Shown: positions 1 to 6,639 of the stretch, in pieces | How the letters are laid out: every line of letters starts with the position of its first letter | How positions within the stretch are numbered: position 1 is the first letter of the stretch | Origin: Dictyocoela muelleri | Taxonomy: Eukaryota > Microsporidia | DNA length: 10,070 nucleotides | NCBI GenBank assembly: GCA_016256075.1 | Contig: SDVU01000855.1 | Location: forward strand, 1-10,070 | Direction of reading: 5' to 3' | Notes under the pieces: generated by a model | Database searches by the model: none | Seen by the model: the letters and a program-made list of their open reading frames with translations, nothing else | Told to the model about the DNA's origin: nothing | Position numbers and translations under genes: made by a program

Positions 1-145
1 CAACTGTATATTAATACTATATTTCTATAGTTTTTGACCGCTTAATGTCATTCCCTCATTATTTATTAAAGAGTGAATCAGCGGGATTCGAACACCGATA
101 CTTAAATTTTTCATTCAATAGTGTTAACCACTGAGCTATCTGGCC
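1..145 (-). repeat. tRNA-derived SINE-like repeat, copy 1
   Basis: Read on the minus strand, this begins with a tRNA-like head starting GGCC at 145. It has a good pol III A box (TAGCTCAGTGGTTA, 138-125) and B box (GTGTTCGAATCCC, 95-83), about 29 bases apart as in a tRNA. An anticodon-like arm (TTGAA, 7-base loop, TTTAA) lies between them. The T-stem does not pair well, so this is not a working tRNA gene. A further 70-75 bases unrelated to tRNA follow, to the window edge. A second copy at 8201-8344 matches along the whole length at roughly 80 to 85 percent by eye, and both copies begin sharply at GGCC. A tRNA head plus a non-tRNA body, repeated and dispersed, is the SINE plan. The 3' end of the unit is unknown because the window starts here. 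Confidence 0.7.
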
Positions 146-261
146 CCATAAATAGAGGGTAAATAAAATAATGGGGATATGAAAAATAATTAAGGGTATT
201 CAAAAATTGGTAAAAAATATTTTAATAGTAGATTATAATTATGTTAATTAATTATATTTTT
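146..261. other. AT-rich spacer, no feature seen
   Basis: A short AT-rich stretch separates the tRNA-derived repeat from the Tigger-like transposase remnant. I see no open frame or repeat in it. It may hold the decayed 3' end of the transposon. Confidence 0.4.
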
Positions 262-1043
262 ATTTGTTAAAGTAGTCAGGAAGAGTTTTAAAATGATTAT
301 TTTTTTCTTTAAATAAAAATTTTTCAATTTTTCTTATAGAATCGATCAAATCAGAAGATAAATTATGACCTGAATAAATCTAGTCTTTCATTTTTTTAAA
401 ATTTTACATGGCTTCATTACATGTTACTACTTCACTTTCTAAATAAGCGCGTTCGAAATCTTCATTTTTTTCTAAATTTTCGCATATTGAAGAATTTAAA
501 TTATTCTTAACCGCATGAATAATTTCAAATCAATAATTTTGTCTTTATTTGTTATATTCAGAGAAATGAGAGATTCTTCATCTGCTAGGTCGAATGATAA
601 TTAATTTTTTGATAAAAGAGTAAAATCTTCTATTTTATAGATTTAACTCAGATTATCAGATATATTTTCACTTAAACCAGTTTTTTTTCCCAACAGTTTA
701 CAATTGTTTTCTTTGTTACTTCATCCAATACATATGCCGTATGTATAATGACATCCTTTTAAGTTATCTTTTTATATAACGCCTCGATATCAATGGTAGG
801 AGTTATTTGAGTTACTAAATACGATAATTTATGGTGATTAAATTATGCCTTAAAACTCCTTATAATATCACCATCTAAAGGTTTCAGTCTAGAAGTGGAA
901 TTTTTTGGTAAAAATAATAGTTCTATATTTTCATAATTCGATGTTATTTTCAGTCCCGGACAGTTATCTAATAGTAACAAAATTTACCGATTATTTTTTC
1001 AAATTGGCATTTATATCTGATATTCATATGATGAATTCAAAAC
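262..1043 (-). pseudogene. Tigger/pogo-type transposase, C-terminal half, decayed
   Basis: Minus-strand reading gives clear Tigger/pogo DDE landmarks. LLLLDNCPG (about 985-960) carries the second catalytic Asp. ENIELLFLPKNSTSRLKPLD (about 932-873) carries the third Asp, 30 residues after the second, close to the Tigger spacing. Next comes IIRSFKA, and then VLDEVTKKTIVNCWEKTG-type sequence (about 735-665), which matches the family's usual N-C-W-x-K-T-G region. A Glu/Leu-rich tail runs to about 262. In-frame stops occur after SFKA and after KKIT, and at least two frameshifts are needed, one of them at the A-run near 688. The first Asp and the DNA-binding N-terminus are missing, because the similarity stops at the TA where the 1046-3024 element begins. 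This is a dead DNA transposon piece. The family call is firm; the exact subfamily is not. Confidence 0.8.
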
Positions 1044-1045
1044 TA

Positions 1046-1070
1046 CTGTCTTCCCTCAAATATAAGAAGG
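1046..1070 (+). repeat. Left terminal inverted repeat
   Basis: This 25-bp end pairs with 3000-3024 with two mismatches. It includes a variant of the TCTTATATTCGA motif that recurs just inside both ends. TA lies immediately outside. Confidence 0.88.
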
Positions 1071-1072
1071 TT

Positions 1073-1120
1073 TCTTTTATTCGAATATAACACACAATAT
1101 TCTTATATTCGAATATAAGA
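1073..1120 (+). promoter_or_regulatory. Left subterminal palindromes, probable transposase sites
   Basis: Two copies of a TTCGAA-centred palindrome lie inside the left end. The first is imperfect, around 1077-1090 (TTATTCGAATATAA). The second is perfect, at 1101-1120 (TCTTATATTCGAATATAAGA). They repeat the inner half of the TIR in both orientations, as expected for binding sites of a CENP-B-type DNA-binding domain. They also sit just upstream of the transposase frame, so they may overlap its promoter. The role is inferred. Confidence 0.55.
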
Positions 1121-1130
1121 CAGGTCTAAT

Positions 1131-2503
1131 GTGCAAGAGAATTTACAAATTTTAAAGTTTTTTGACCCCACAATGATTGAAACAAAAAGATTAAGCGAAA
1201 GAAATACCCATACATTAAAGTATAAACTCGAGGTAATTAAGGATTTTGAAAAGCGAATAGGATTTGGAAAGTCTAATATTAAAGCATATATTGTGTGTAA
1301 ATATGGAATATCTTACAAGATGTTAAATTCCTGAATTCAACAAAGGGGTGATTATATAAAAACTTTATTAAACTATAATAAATCTATAATATCTGTCAGG
1401 AGAATAGGAAATGGTGGTATATCTACACCGTATGAAGAACTTGATCTTACACTTAGAGATTGGGTTTTAGAAATGAACAATAAGGGACTTGTTGTAAAAG
1501 ACAAATACCTTAGATTGAAAGCTTTAAGAATAGCAGATACATTGAAAATATCTGATTTTTCTTGTTCCAGTGGATATATAGAAAATTTTAAAAAAAGACA
1601 TGGTTTTGTATCTCGTGTTCATATAACCTCAAGGATGCTTCCAGAGAACGCGAAAGAATTAGCAATTGGATTTATTAATTCCATGAGAAAATTAATAGAA
1701 GATTATGATATAAAACTTAAAAACATAATAAATTTTGATCAAGTTCCTCGTTATTTCGAGCAAGAAAATATCAGAACATTGACCTTAAAGAGAACAAAAA
1801 GCATCAAGCTATTGAAGGCCAATAATACACACTCAAGATTTACTTATACCCCGATTATCTCTGCTTCGGGTAAATTGATAGCAGGTCACTGTTTATTTTC
1901 TAACCTTAAAAAAAGGCCTAAAGATTTAAATAAAAATATACTTGTTGATGTTAACCAAACCGGAATGTGGTGCGAAGAACTCGCTATATCTTTTGTCGAG
2001 AACCATATTCTTTCAAGGCCTGATACAAGGTTCGCCCGAGAACCTATCTTACTTAGTATTGATTCTTATTCGGCTCATTTGTAATTGGATAAAAATATGA
2101 AAAATATAATGTTTTTATTTCTTTTTTTCCAAGAAGAATGACCCCACTATTACAAATGTTAGATGTGTCAATAAACCGAGCATTTCAACAGTTCTATGCC
2201 GATAATATAAATGAGTGGTTAAAATCCGCAATATCAGATGGCTTGAATCGTACAAAGGCCGGTAATTTAAAAAAACCATCTTACAAAATGGTCACAGATA
2301 TTTGTCATAAATTTTCTGGTGTTATTGATAAAGACATGATTATAAAAAGCTTTGAAATATGTGGAATATCAAAATCTAGGTTTGATATTGAAAAATTACA
2401 CGTGCCACTTAAAAAAATATTATTGGATGAAGATATCGAAAAGAAAATTTATTTTTCTGTGAAGACTATGACCTTATTGAAATTAGTATACACCAGGCTC
2501 TGA
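1131..2503 (+). pseudogene. Tc5/pogo-like transposase (CENP-B HTH + DDD), decayed
   Basis: This would cut and paste the surrounding element. The frame opens at 1131 without an ATG; the first in-frame ATG is at 1173. An N-terminal pogo-type helix-turn-helix covers about 1194-1360 (KYKLEVIKDFEKR to YGISYKMLNS). A second HTH of the Tc5/CENP-B type includes GYIENFKKRHGF (about 1572-1607). Catalytic Asp candidates are D in NFDQVPRYF (1737), D in LLSIDSYSAHL (2061) and D in LLQMLDVSINRAF (2162). The last two are about 33 residues apart. The frame is broken by TGA at 1332-1334, TAA at 2082-2084, and a frameshift near the T-run at about 2119-2127, so the C-terminal part (ATG at 2138) lies in another frame. 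The TGA falls where relatives often have Trp. The C-terminal part ends at 2503 and overlaps the OTU frame. The family call is strong and the protein is certainly inactive as it stands. Confidence 0.85.
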
Positions 2504-2868
2504 ATACTTGGTTGAAAATTGGAGAAGATAGAAATTGCTTTTTTAAAATTATTTCGAAAATTATATACGATTCTATGGACTTACACCTTATAATCCGTGA
2601 AAAAATTATGACTGAAGTGAAAAATGATTCCGATATTTTGGAACTTTTTGATGAAAATTATATAAAAGAAATGTATCAAAGTGGCTCAGTTGCTTCGGAA
2701 CTGGAAATCTTTATGTCGTCTATACTATTTGGGTTGACTATAAATCTTTATTACAGTCCCGATTCAACTATTCCTATAAACATTTACCAGTTCGGCTCGC
2801 AAAAATATGATGATTATACGTATGATATTCTGAAATTCAAATCCCATTTTTATATTAAATCCTTCTAA
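2431..2868 (+). CDS. OTU-type cysteine protease domain, transposon-borne
   Basis: OTU proteases usually remove ubiquitin or similar modifiers. The frame is open from 2431 to the TAA at 2866-2868. The core starts at EDRNCFFKIIS, matching the family's DGNCLFRAIS pattern: Asp and the candidate catalytic Cys (2536-2538) are kept, but the usual Gly is Arg. HLIIREKIM and SELEIFMSSILFGLTINLYY follow, matching the family's HxxxRxxV and ELE helix regions. SHFYIKS near the end supplies the candidate catalytic His (2845-2847), about 103 residues after the Cys, a normal OTU spacing. No in-frame ATG precedes the Cys, and the open frame begins inside the transposase C-terminus. A C-terminal fusion to the transposase, now out of frame by one, is therefore more likely than a separate gene. 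A separate captured gene with a lost start remains possible. Confidence 0.78.
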   Translation, partial: RYRKENLFFCEDYDLIEISIHQALNTWLKIGEDRNCFFKIISKIIYDSMDLHLIIREKIMTEVKNDSDILELFDENYIKEMYQSGSVASELEIFMSSILFGLTINLYYSPDSTIPINIYQFGSQKYDDYTYDILKFKSHFYIKSF

Positions 2869-2902
2869 TTATTATTTTTTTTACTTTGTTTGATTTTAAT
2901 AT

Positions 2903-2948
2903 AGTGTCTTATATTCGATTATAAGACACTGTCTTATGTTCGAGGGAA
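2903..2948 (+). promoter_or_regulatory. Right subterminal palindrome and repeat
   Basis: AGTGTCTTATA (2903-2913) and TATAAGACACT (2920-2930) form a perfect 11-bp inverted repeat around TTCGAT. GTCTTATGTTCGAGGGAA (2931-2948) follows directly and is a near copy of the TIR inner sequence. This mirrors the palindromes inside the left end. It could be a transposase site or, as RNA, a stem downstream of the OTU stop. The role is inferred. Confidence 0.55.
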
Positions 2949-2999
2949 TTTATAAATTTTTACGTTTTTAAAAAAAAGGATTTTTTTCATTTTTCTCTA

Positions 3000-3024
3000 C
3001 CGTCTTATATTCGAGGGAAGACAG
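3000..3024 (-). repeat. Right terminal inverted repeat
   Basis: This pairs with 1046-1070 at 23 of 25 positions. It is followed immediately by TA (3025-3026), and the neighbouring sequence changes character at this point. Confidence 0.88.
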
Positions 3025-3029
3025 TAGTA

Positions 3030-4275
3030 TTGCCTTGCTTTTATTTGTATCTTCACACTTTATGTTGTTTTCATAAAGAATCTTCTTATCGACATAAAAA
3101 ACGCAGATCCTGTGTATAATAAGAAATTGTATGATTTGTTGCAAATAGGAACTTCAGTCTCTAATGTCTGGATTTCTACTTTACTTTCTTTCATCATGGT
3201 GTTGCATCTCCTTTGATCTTTGTCATGATTTGAATTGTAGCTATTTTCCCCTGTTTCTTGTTTTTTTTCAGTGCCCTACAATCTGACTCGTCATGCGTGC
3301 AGTCTTATGATAAAGGCAGAACTTCTTGTTTTCCTTCTTTGTTTGGGATTTAGGGTACTCATTTTTTCCTTACTTAGATAATTGCTATTTGGCATATCAG
3401 ACAAATCTCTTCTAATGCTTCATCAATCGAGTCAATTATTGTGTAAATACTATCGATTTCGTGGATGTTAAGCCTTGTCATTTCAAGTTGTGTTCTTTTA
3501 GACAAGCCGTACTAAAAAGATTCTTTCAATTATATTTTCTCCATTTCTGCGTTCCAATTTAGACACACACTAAGCTTTCTAAGAATTCGCACAATTTCAT
3601 CTCTGTATTCTGATATACGCAGGAAATCATTTTGTTTTGTATTGGATAACTGGTTTAGATATTTGACGTGATTCTTTTATGGGTATTTATATCTAAGCAA
3701 TGCGTGTATTATACCCTCCGTTGTATGAATGTCATTGATAAGGTAAAAGTATGAGGTTGATATGGACGACTTCAGAAGAGTGCGGCAGTTTGATCGTCTA
3801 ATCCGGCAAGTTGGGCAGTTTGGAGAAATTCATATTTCCATGAAAATAGACCCTGTTTTTCGATATTCTCAAGCATCGCGAAACTCCTTTTAAGCGTAAT
3901 ATTTGTTTTGTCTGGTGTTATACTAAATTCAACTTTCTGTGGGACGTATTCGTTTTGACCTTTTTGTTTTGAAGTACTTCTTGAGCTCAAGTTGACGTGT
4001 TCTGCCAAAACACGACCATAAATAAGAAGTTGGTTATAAATAGAAGGTTGTTTAAATGATTTATTTAATTTCATCTTCATCTTGTTGAAGGCATCATCTC
4101 TCGGAGATTGATACATGGGGGGTGGAGATTTTGTTGCTTTTATAGTTTTATTAGGAGGGAAAAGGTGGAGGGAAAGGGGTAATTTTATTATTTTTCTGAT
4201 TTGTTTGTAATTACTAAATTCATCTTTTAATTTTTTAAAATTAATTTTTTTATCGATTTTTATGTCGTTGGCCAC
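3030..4275 (-). mobile_element. Fossil Ty3/gypsy gag-protease fragment
   Basis: This is the relic of an LTR retrotransposon read on the minus strand. The upstream part (toward 4275) looks like a gag protein, with basic and proline-bearing stretches. Farther on, around 3265-3330, is a Cys/His cluster like the gag zinc knuckle of Ty3/gypsy elements. After it, around 3095-3135, is sequence resembling the start of a retropepsin. No reverse transcriptase, integrase, LTR or primer-binding site is visible. The piece stops at the border of the 1046-3024 transposon on one side and near the secreted-protein gene on the other. It is clearly broken, with several breaks, and appears old. The family call rests on the order gag, knuckle, protease and on motif shape, not on a database match. 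Confidence 0.65.
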
Positions 4276-4370
4276 GACAATATGTTAAATAAAAACTCAA
4301 AATTTTAATAAAAAAATAATCCTCATGGATTTTCACAAATCTTTCTTTAAAAAGCTTTAAAATGATCTTA
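4276..4370. other. Short AT-rich spacer
   Basis: This lies between the fossil gag region and the 3' end of the secreted-protein gene. It is too short to hold an LTR and I see none. It would contain the 3' untranslated end of the 4382-5812 gene. Confidence 0.4.
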
Positions 4371-4376
4371 TTTATT
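4371..4376 (-). terminator. AATAAA polyadenylation-like signal
   Basis: AATAAA on the minus strand begins 5 bases after the TGA stop (4384-4382) of the secreted-protein gene. Signals this close to the stop fit compact microsporidian transcripts. In DNA this AT-rich a chance match is possible. Confidence 0.4.
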
Positions 4377-4381
4377 TAAAT

Positions 4382-5812
4382 TCAATTTTTCGCATTTTCA
4401 TCCAAATATATACCATTAAAAGAAAACACAGTGTCGATCATAGCAATGCTTATTTTGTTCAAATTACCGTCTTTAAGAATAGAATCGCTATAAAAAATTG
4501 TTTTTATATTTTCATACATATTGAATAATATCATATTGAAACTATGAATATATTCATTAATATCGGGCCTGCCGGTGATTACCATAGAAAAAAGGAAATT
4601 ATAAAATTTTCTATTTAACTGATCAATTAATCTTTTGTCGATAAATATAGTTTCAAAATTATTTTTGTAAGTATCCGCCAACTCAGTTAATACCCACACA
4701 ATATTATTATGGATTGCAAGTTGATAAATTAATTTTTCCTCTATTGAAACTTTTTTTATAAAACTTTCAATACGTCTAAGAATAATTCGCCCAAGTATAG
4801 GAATGGAAAAAACATTAGAGTATTTGCAAATAATTTCCTTTACCATACCAATCGAAAGTTCGTTATGAATGAAATTATCAATTATGTTGCGTAAAAGTTT
4901 TAGAAACAATGCATTCTTAATATTTTTTGGCGTCAACAGTGTATTAATAAAGTATATTCCGTAAAAGTTCAGATAAATGATATTTTTTATCTCCAGTTTA
5001 TATTTATTTATCAAATAATTTCTGAAAGTAAAAAAGCGATTCATAATTATATGTAAATTAAAAATAAAACATCCATTACTGAAATCAAGAATATATTTAG
5101 AATCACTGATATCCAATTTGTTTTCGGATACATATTTGAAGTGTGAAGCTACTATGAGAAAAAGTGATGCCATCTTAGAATTTATACCTTTTTCAAAAAA
5201 TACTAAATTTTTATTCTCATTTTTTATTTCTTCAGTATATGGATTAATGCAAGTTCTTGGTATTTCAGATTCGTTTTCTTTACTATTCATATTTGATGTA
5301 CTATTCATATTTGATGTACTATTCATATTTGATGTACTATTCATATTTGAGGTACTATTCATATTTGCAGTACTATTCCTATTATTGTTATTGAAGTCGT
5401 TATTTTTAAAATATTCAATCATCATTTGAATAGATTTATCAAATATATCTTTTAGCTGCTGGTGATATTCTTCAGAATTTTTAGGGCTGTTTTTATTATT
5501 TTTTACCTCGAGATGATTTAAAAATGTAAAATATTCCCATAAGAAATTGCTATCAATTATTCTTAAATCAAGAGGTTCTTCGAGTTCATCTTCAAAAGAT
5601 AGTAAAATAACACCCAATTCTAATGGTGTACGCTTTTCTTTGCGCTCATAAATATCGATAATTTCGTGTTTGTTATTCTTTCGTAGTATATCCTTAAATT
5701 TTTCTTCTAAAGATATGAGTGTGGCATCGAAAATATCTTCTGAATGTTCTCTGGTACTTGCGCAATATGCAAAAAGCAGACTTTCAAGAATTATTATGAA
5801 CGCGAACATCAT
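4382..5812 (-). CDS. Secreted protein with NST-rich hexapeptide repeat, unknown function
   Basis: An intact 476-codon gene, and the only long unbroken one here. I do not recognise its family. Residues 1-18 form a signal-peptide-like start (hydrophobic FAFIIIL and LLFAYCA, possible cleavage after Ala-18), so the product is probably exported. Residues 20-140 are charged and helix-prone. Residues about 142-177 are a repeat of the hexapeptide N-M-N-S-T-S, preceded by an Asn run (FNNNNRNSTAN). The C-terminal 300 residues are Ile/Asn/Leu/Lys-rich and look helical, without a motif I can name. Hydrophobic patches such as ASLFLIVASHF are short, so I do not call a membrane segment. ATG at 5812 is followed at once by a second ATG; I chose the first because it leaves the complete signal peptide. 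A GGG-type motif precedes it and AATAAA follows the stop. A secreted or spore/host-interface protein is plausible but unproven. Confidence 0.82.
   Translation of the reverse strand: MMFAFIIILESLLFAYCASTREHSEDIFDATLISLEEKFKDILRKNNKHEIIDIYERKEKRTPLELGVILLSFEDELEEPLDLRIIDSNFLWEYFTFLNHLEVKNNKNSPKNSEEYHQQLKDIFDKSIQMMIEYFKNNDFNNNNRNSTANMNSTSNMNSTSNMNSTSNMNSTSNMNSKENESEIPRTCINPYTEEIKNENKNLVFFEKGINSKMASLFLIVASHFKYVSENKLDISDSKYILDFSNGCFIFNLHIIMNRFFTFRNYLINKYKLEIKNIIYLNFYGIYFINTLLTPKNIKNALFLKLLRNIIDNFIHNELSIGMVKEIICKYSNVFSIPILGRIILRRIESFIKKVSIEEKLIYQLAIHNNIVWVLTELADTYKNNFETIFIDKRLIDQLNRKFYNFLFSMVITGRPDINEYIHSFNMILFNMYENIKTIFYSDSILKDGNLNKISIAMIDTVFSFNGIYLDENAKN
5281..5388 (-). repeat. 18-bp coding minisatellite, five full units plus one partial
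   Basis: The plus-strand unit TACTATTCATATTTGATG is repeated head to tail at 5281, 5299, 5317, 5335 and 5353. The first three units are identical, the last two have one to three changes, and a worn sixth unit lies at 5371-5388. Each unit codes for six residues (Asn-Met-Asn-Ser-Thr-Ser), so copy number can vary without breaking the frame. Confidence 0.95.
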
Positions 5813-5820
5813 AAATTTTA

Positions 5821-5827
5821 TTTCCCG
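5821..5827 (-). promoter_or_regulatory. GGG-type start-proximal motif
   Basis: On the minus strand CGGGAAA (5827-5821) is followed by AAATTT and then the ATG at 5812. Microsporidian genes are known to carry CCC- or GGG-type motifs, sometimes with an AAATTT element, directly before the start codon. The match supports both the chosen start and the organism guess, but it is short. Confidence 0.45.
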
Positions 5828-6215
5828 ACTTTTTTTATAGTTTTTTAATCATTTTTTTGATGTCATAAATCAATAAATTTTCTAGAAATTTTCCTTTTAA
5901 AAAATCAATAATAATGATTTTTTAATGTGAATTTTTTATTGAAATTTTTTATTTAAATTTTTGATTTATTAAAAAAAGAATTAATTTTTGCATCAAGTCA
6001 AAAAAATTAATAAAAAAATTGATTTTTTTTTCAAAAAATTAAAAAAATCGTCTGTTATCGTTTTTAGTCATCCATTCGATCCGGAATTCGACCTTTAGAA
6101 ATGATAATAAATATTTTTTATGATAATCCGACAAAATCTTCTTTAAAACATATTTTCGTAAATGACACGCGACTTTAATTATTTGCAAGACACATTTTAA
6201 ATCCTATTAAACAAT
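5828..6215. other. AT-rich intergenic DNA
   Basis: T- and A-runs with many short AATTTTTT-type inverted repeats. I see no gene, tRNA or recognisable element on either strand. It is the upstream region of the secreted-protein gene. Confidence 0.5.
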
Positions 6216-6240
6216 ATGATCAAATTGATTATAAAACAAT

Positions 6241-6294
6241 TGATCAGTTTGTGATCAGATTAATGATCAGACTGATGATCAGATTGCTGATCAG
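6241..6294. repeat. TGATCAG array, five units at 11-12 bp spacing
   Basis: TGATCAG occurs at 6241, 6252, 6264, 6276 and 6288, the last four exactly 12 bp apart, with variable 4-5 base linkers. Weaker GATCAA/GATTAT units precede it from about 6218. Each core TGATCA is a palindrome. It is either a minisatellite or a binding-site array; it lies about 430 bp upstream of the 5812 start codon. Confidence 0.85.
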
Positions 6295-6485
6295 AAATGA
6301 AAATTATTGTCGCGCGTGACACGCGTCCTGCATGCAACACGTTCGAATCCGGCGGATGTCGTTTTTAACACATTGTGAAAAAGACCAAGTCGGGGTTTTC
6401 ATAAATTTGTTTGCACGTTATTTTAGATAACTCCACCAAAATAAAAAAGCGTTATTGCAAAATAAATAATATATATAGGGGTTTT
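6295..6485. other. Spacer with CpG-rich patch
   Basis: No gene is seen. At about 6310-6362 the composition rises in GC, with CGCGCGTGACACGCG and a GTTCGAATCC string that resembles a pol III B box. No A box lies at the right distance before it. Confidence 0.4.
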
Positions 6486-6487
6486 CT

Positions 6488-6590
6488 ATCAATTTAATAA
6501 AGGTTGCAATCAATTTAATAATTGCGCAATCCACATAAAAATTATCCAATTAATTTAATAATCGTGCAATCAATTTAATAATCGTTGCAA
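6488..6590. repeat. 21-bp tandem repeat (ATCAATTTAATAATCGTTGCA-like)
   Basis: Units with the shared core CAATTTAATAA lie at about 6488, 6509, 6548 (TAATTTAATAA) and 6569, with a worn unit around 6529. Each ends in a variant of GTTGCA or GCGCA. Spacing is 20-21 bp. Confidence 0.75.
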
Positions 6591-6605
6591 TCGGCTGCCT
6601 GCCAA

Positions 6606-6624
6606 CTCGCCCTAACTGGGCGAG
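6606..6624. other. GC-rich perfect hairpin
   Basis: CTCGCCC (6606-6612), loop TAACT, GGGCGAG (6618-6624). This perfect 7-bp GC stem stands out in DNA this AT-rich. It directly follows the 21-bp repeats inside a GC-richer patch (6590-6640). Function unknown. Confidence 0.7.
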
Positions 6625-6639
6625 TACCGGTTCTCGTCT

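Larger units (their letters stand above)
1046..3024 (+). mobile_element. Tc5/pogo-like DNA transposon with OTU protease domain
   Basis: The element is bounded by terminal inverted repeats that match at 23 of 25 positions (1046-1070 and 3000-3024), starting CTGTCTTCCCTC and ending GAGGGAAGACAG. It is flanked by TA on both sides (1044-1045 and 3025-3026), the target duplication expected of the Tc1/mariner/pogo superfamily. The total length is 1,979 bp. Inside the ends are extra copies and palindromes of TCTTATATTCGA. The cargo is a decayed transposase (1131-2503) followed closely by an OTU-type cysteine protease domain (2431-2868) on the same strand. The transposase carries at least two in-frame stops and one frameshift, so this copy is not autonomous. 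The good TIR match suggests it is younger than the surrounding relics. Confidence 0.88.

Noticed and set aside
75-145. Functional tRNA gene (Phe-like, GAA)
   Set aside because: The boxes are good but the T-stem mismatches at three of five pairs and U33 is misplaced in the best anticodon arm. The sequence also recurs with an attached non-tRNA body.
905-1090. 61-codon plus-strand open frame
   Set aside because: It lies antisense to the Tigger-like transposase remnant and runs into the left TIR. There is no family signal, so it is a shadow.
2440-2460. Programmed -1 frameshift joining transposase and OTU
   Set aside because: AAATTTA at 2445-2451 is a slippery-type heptamer, but it is not phased with the transposase frame. 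I saw no properly phased alternative, so plain decay is simpler.
5118-5429. 103-codon plus-strand open frame with FIFDVL repeats
   Set aside because: It is the antisense image of the 18-bp coding minisatellite in the secreted-protein gene. The repeat keeps both strands open.
5828-6060. Fold-back element in T/A runs
   Set aside because: The pairing comes from homopolymer-like AT sequence and has no distinct arms.
6341-6350. pol III B box GTTCGAATCC as another tRNA or SINE
   Set aside because: No A box lies 30-60 bases before it and no tRNA-like stems form. It is probably chance in a CpG-rich patch.
6218-6590. CRISPR array
   Set aside because: The repeats are 7-21 bp with almost no spacers, in a eukaryote-like context without cas genes.
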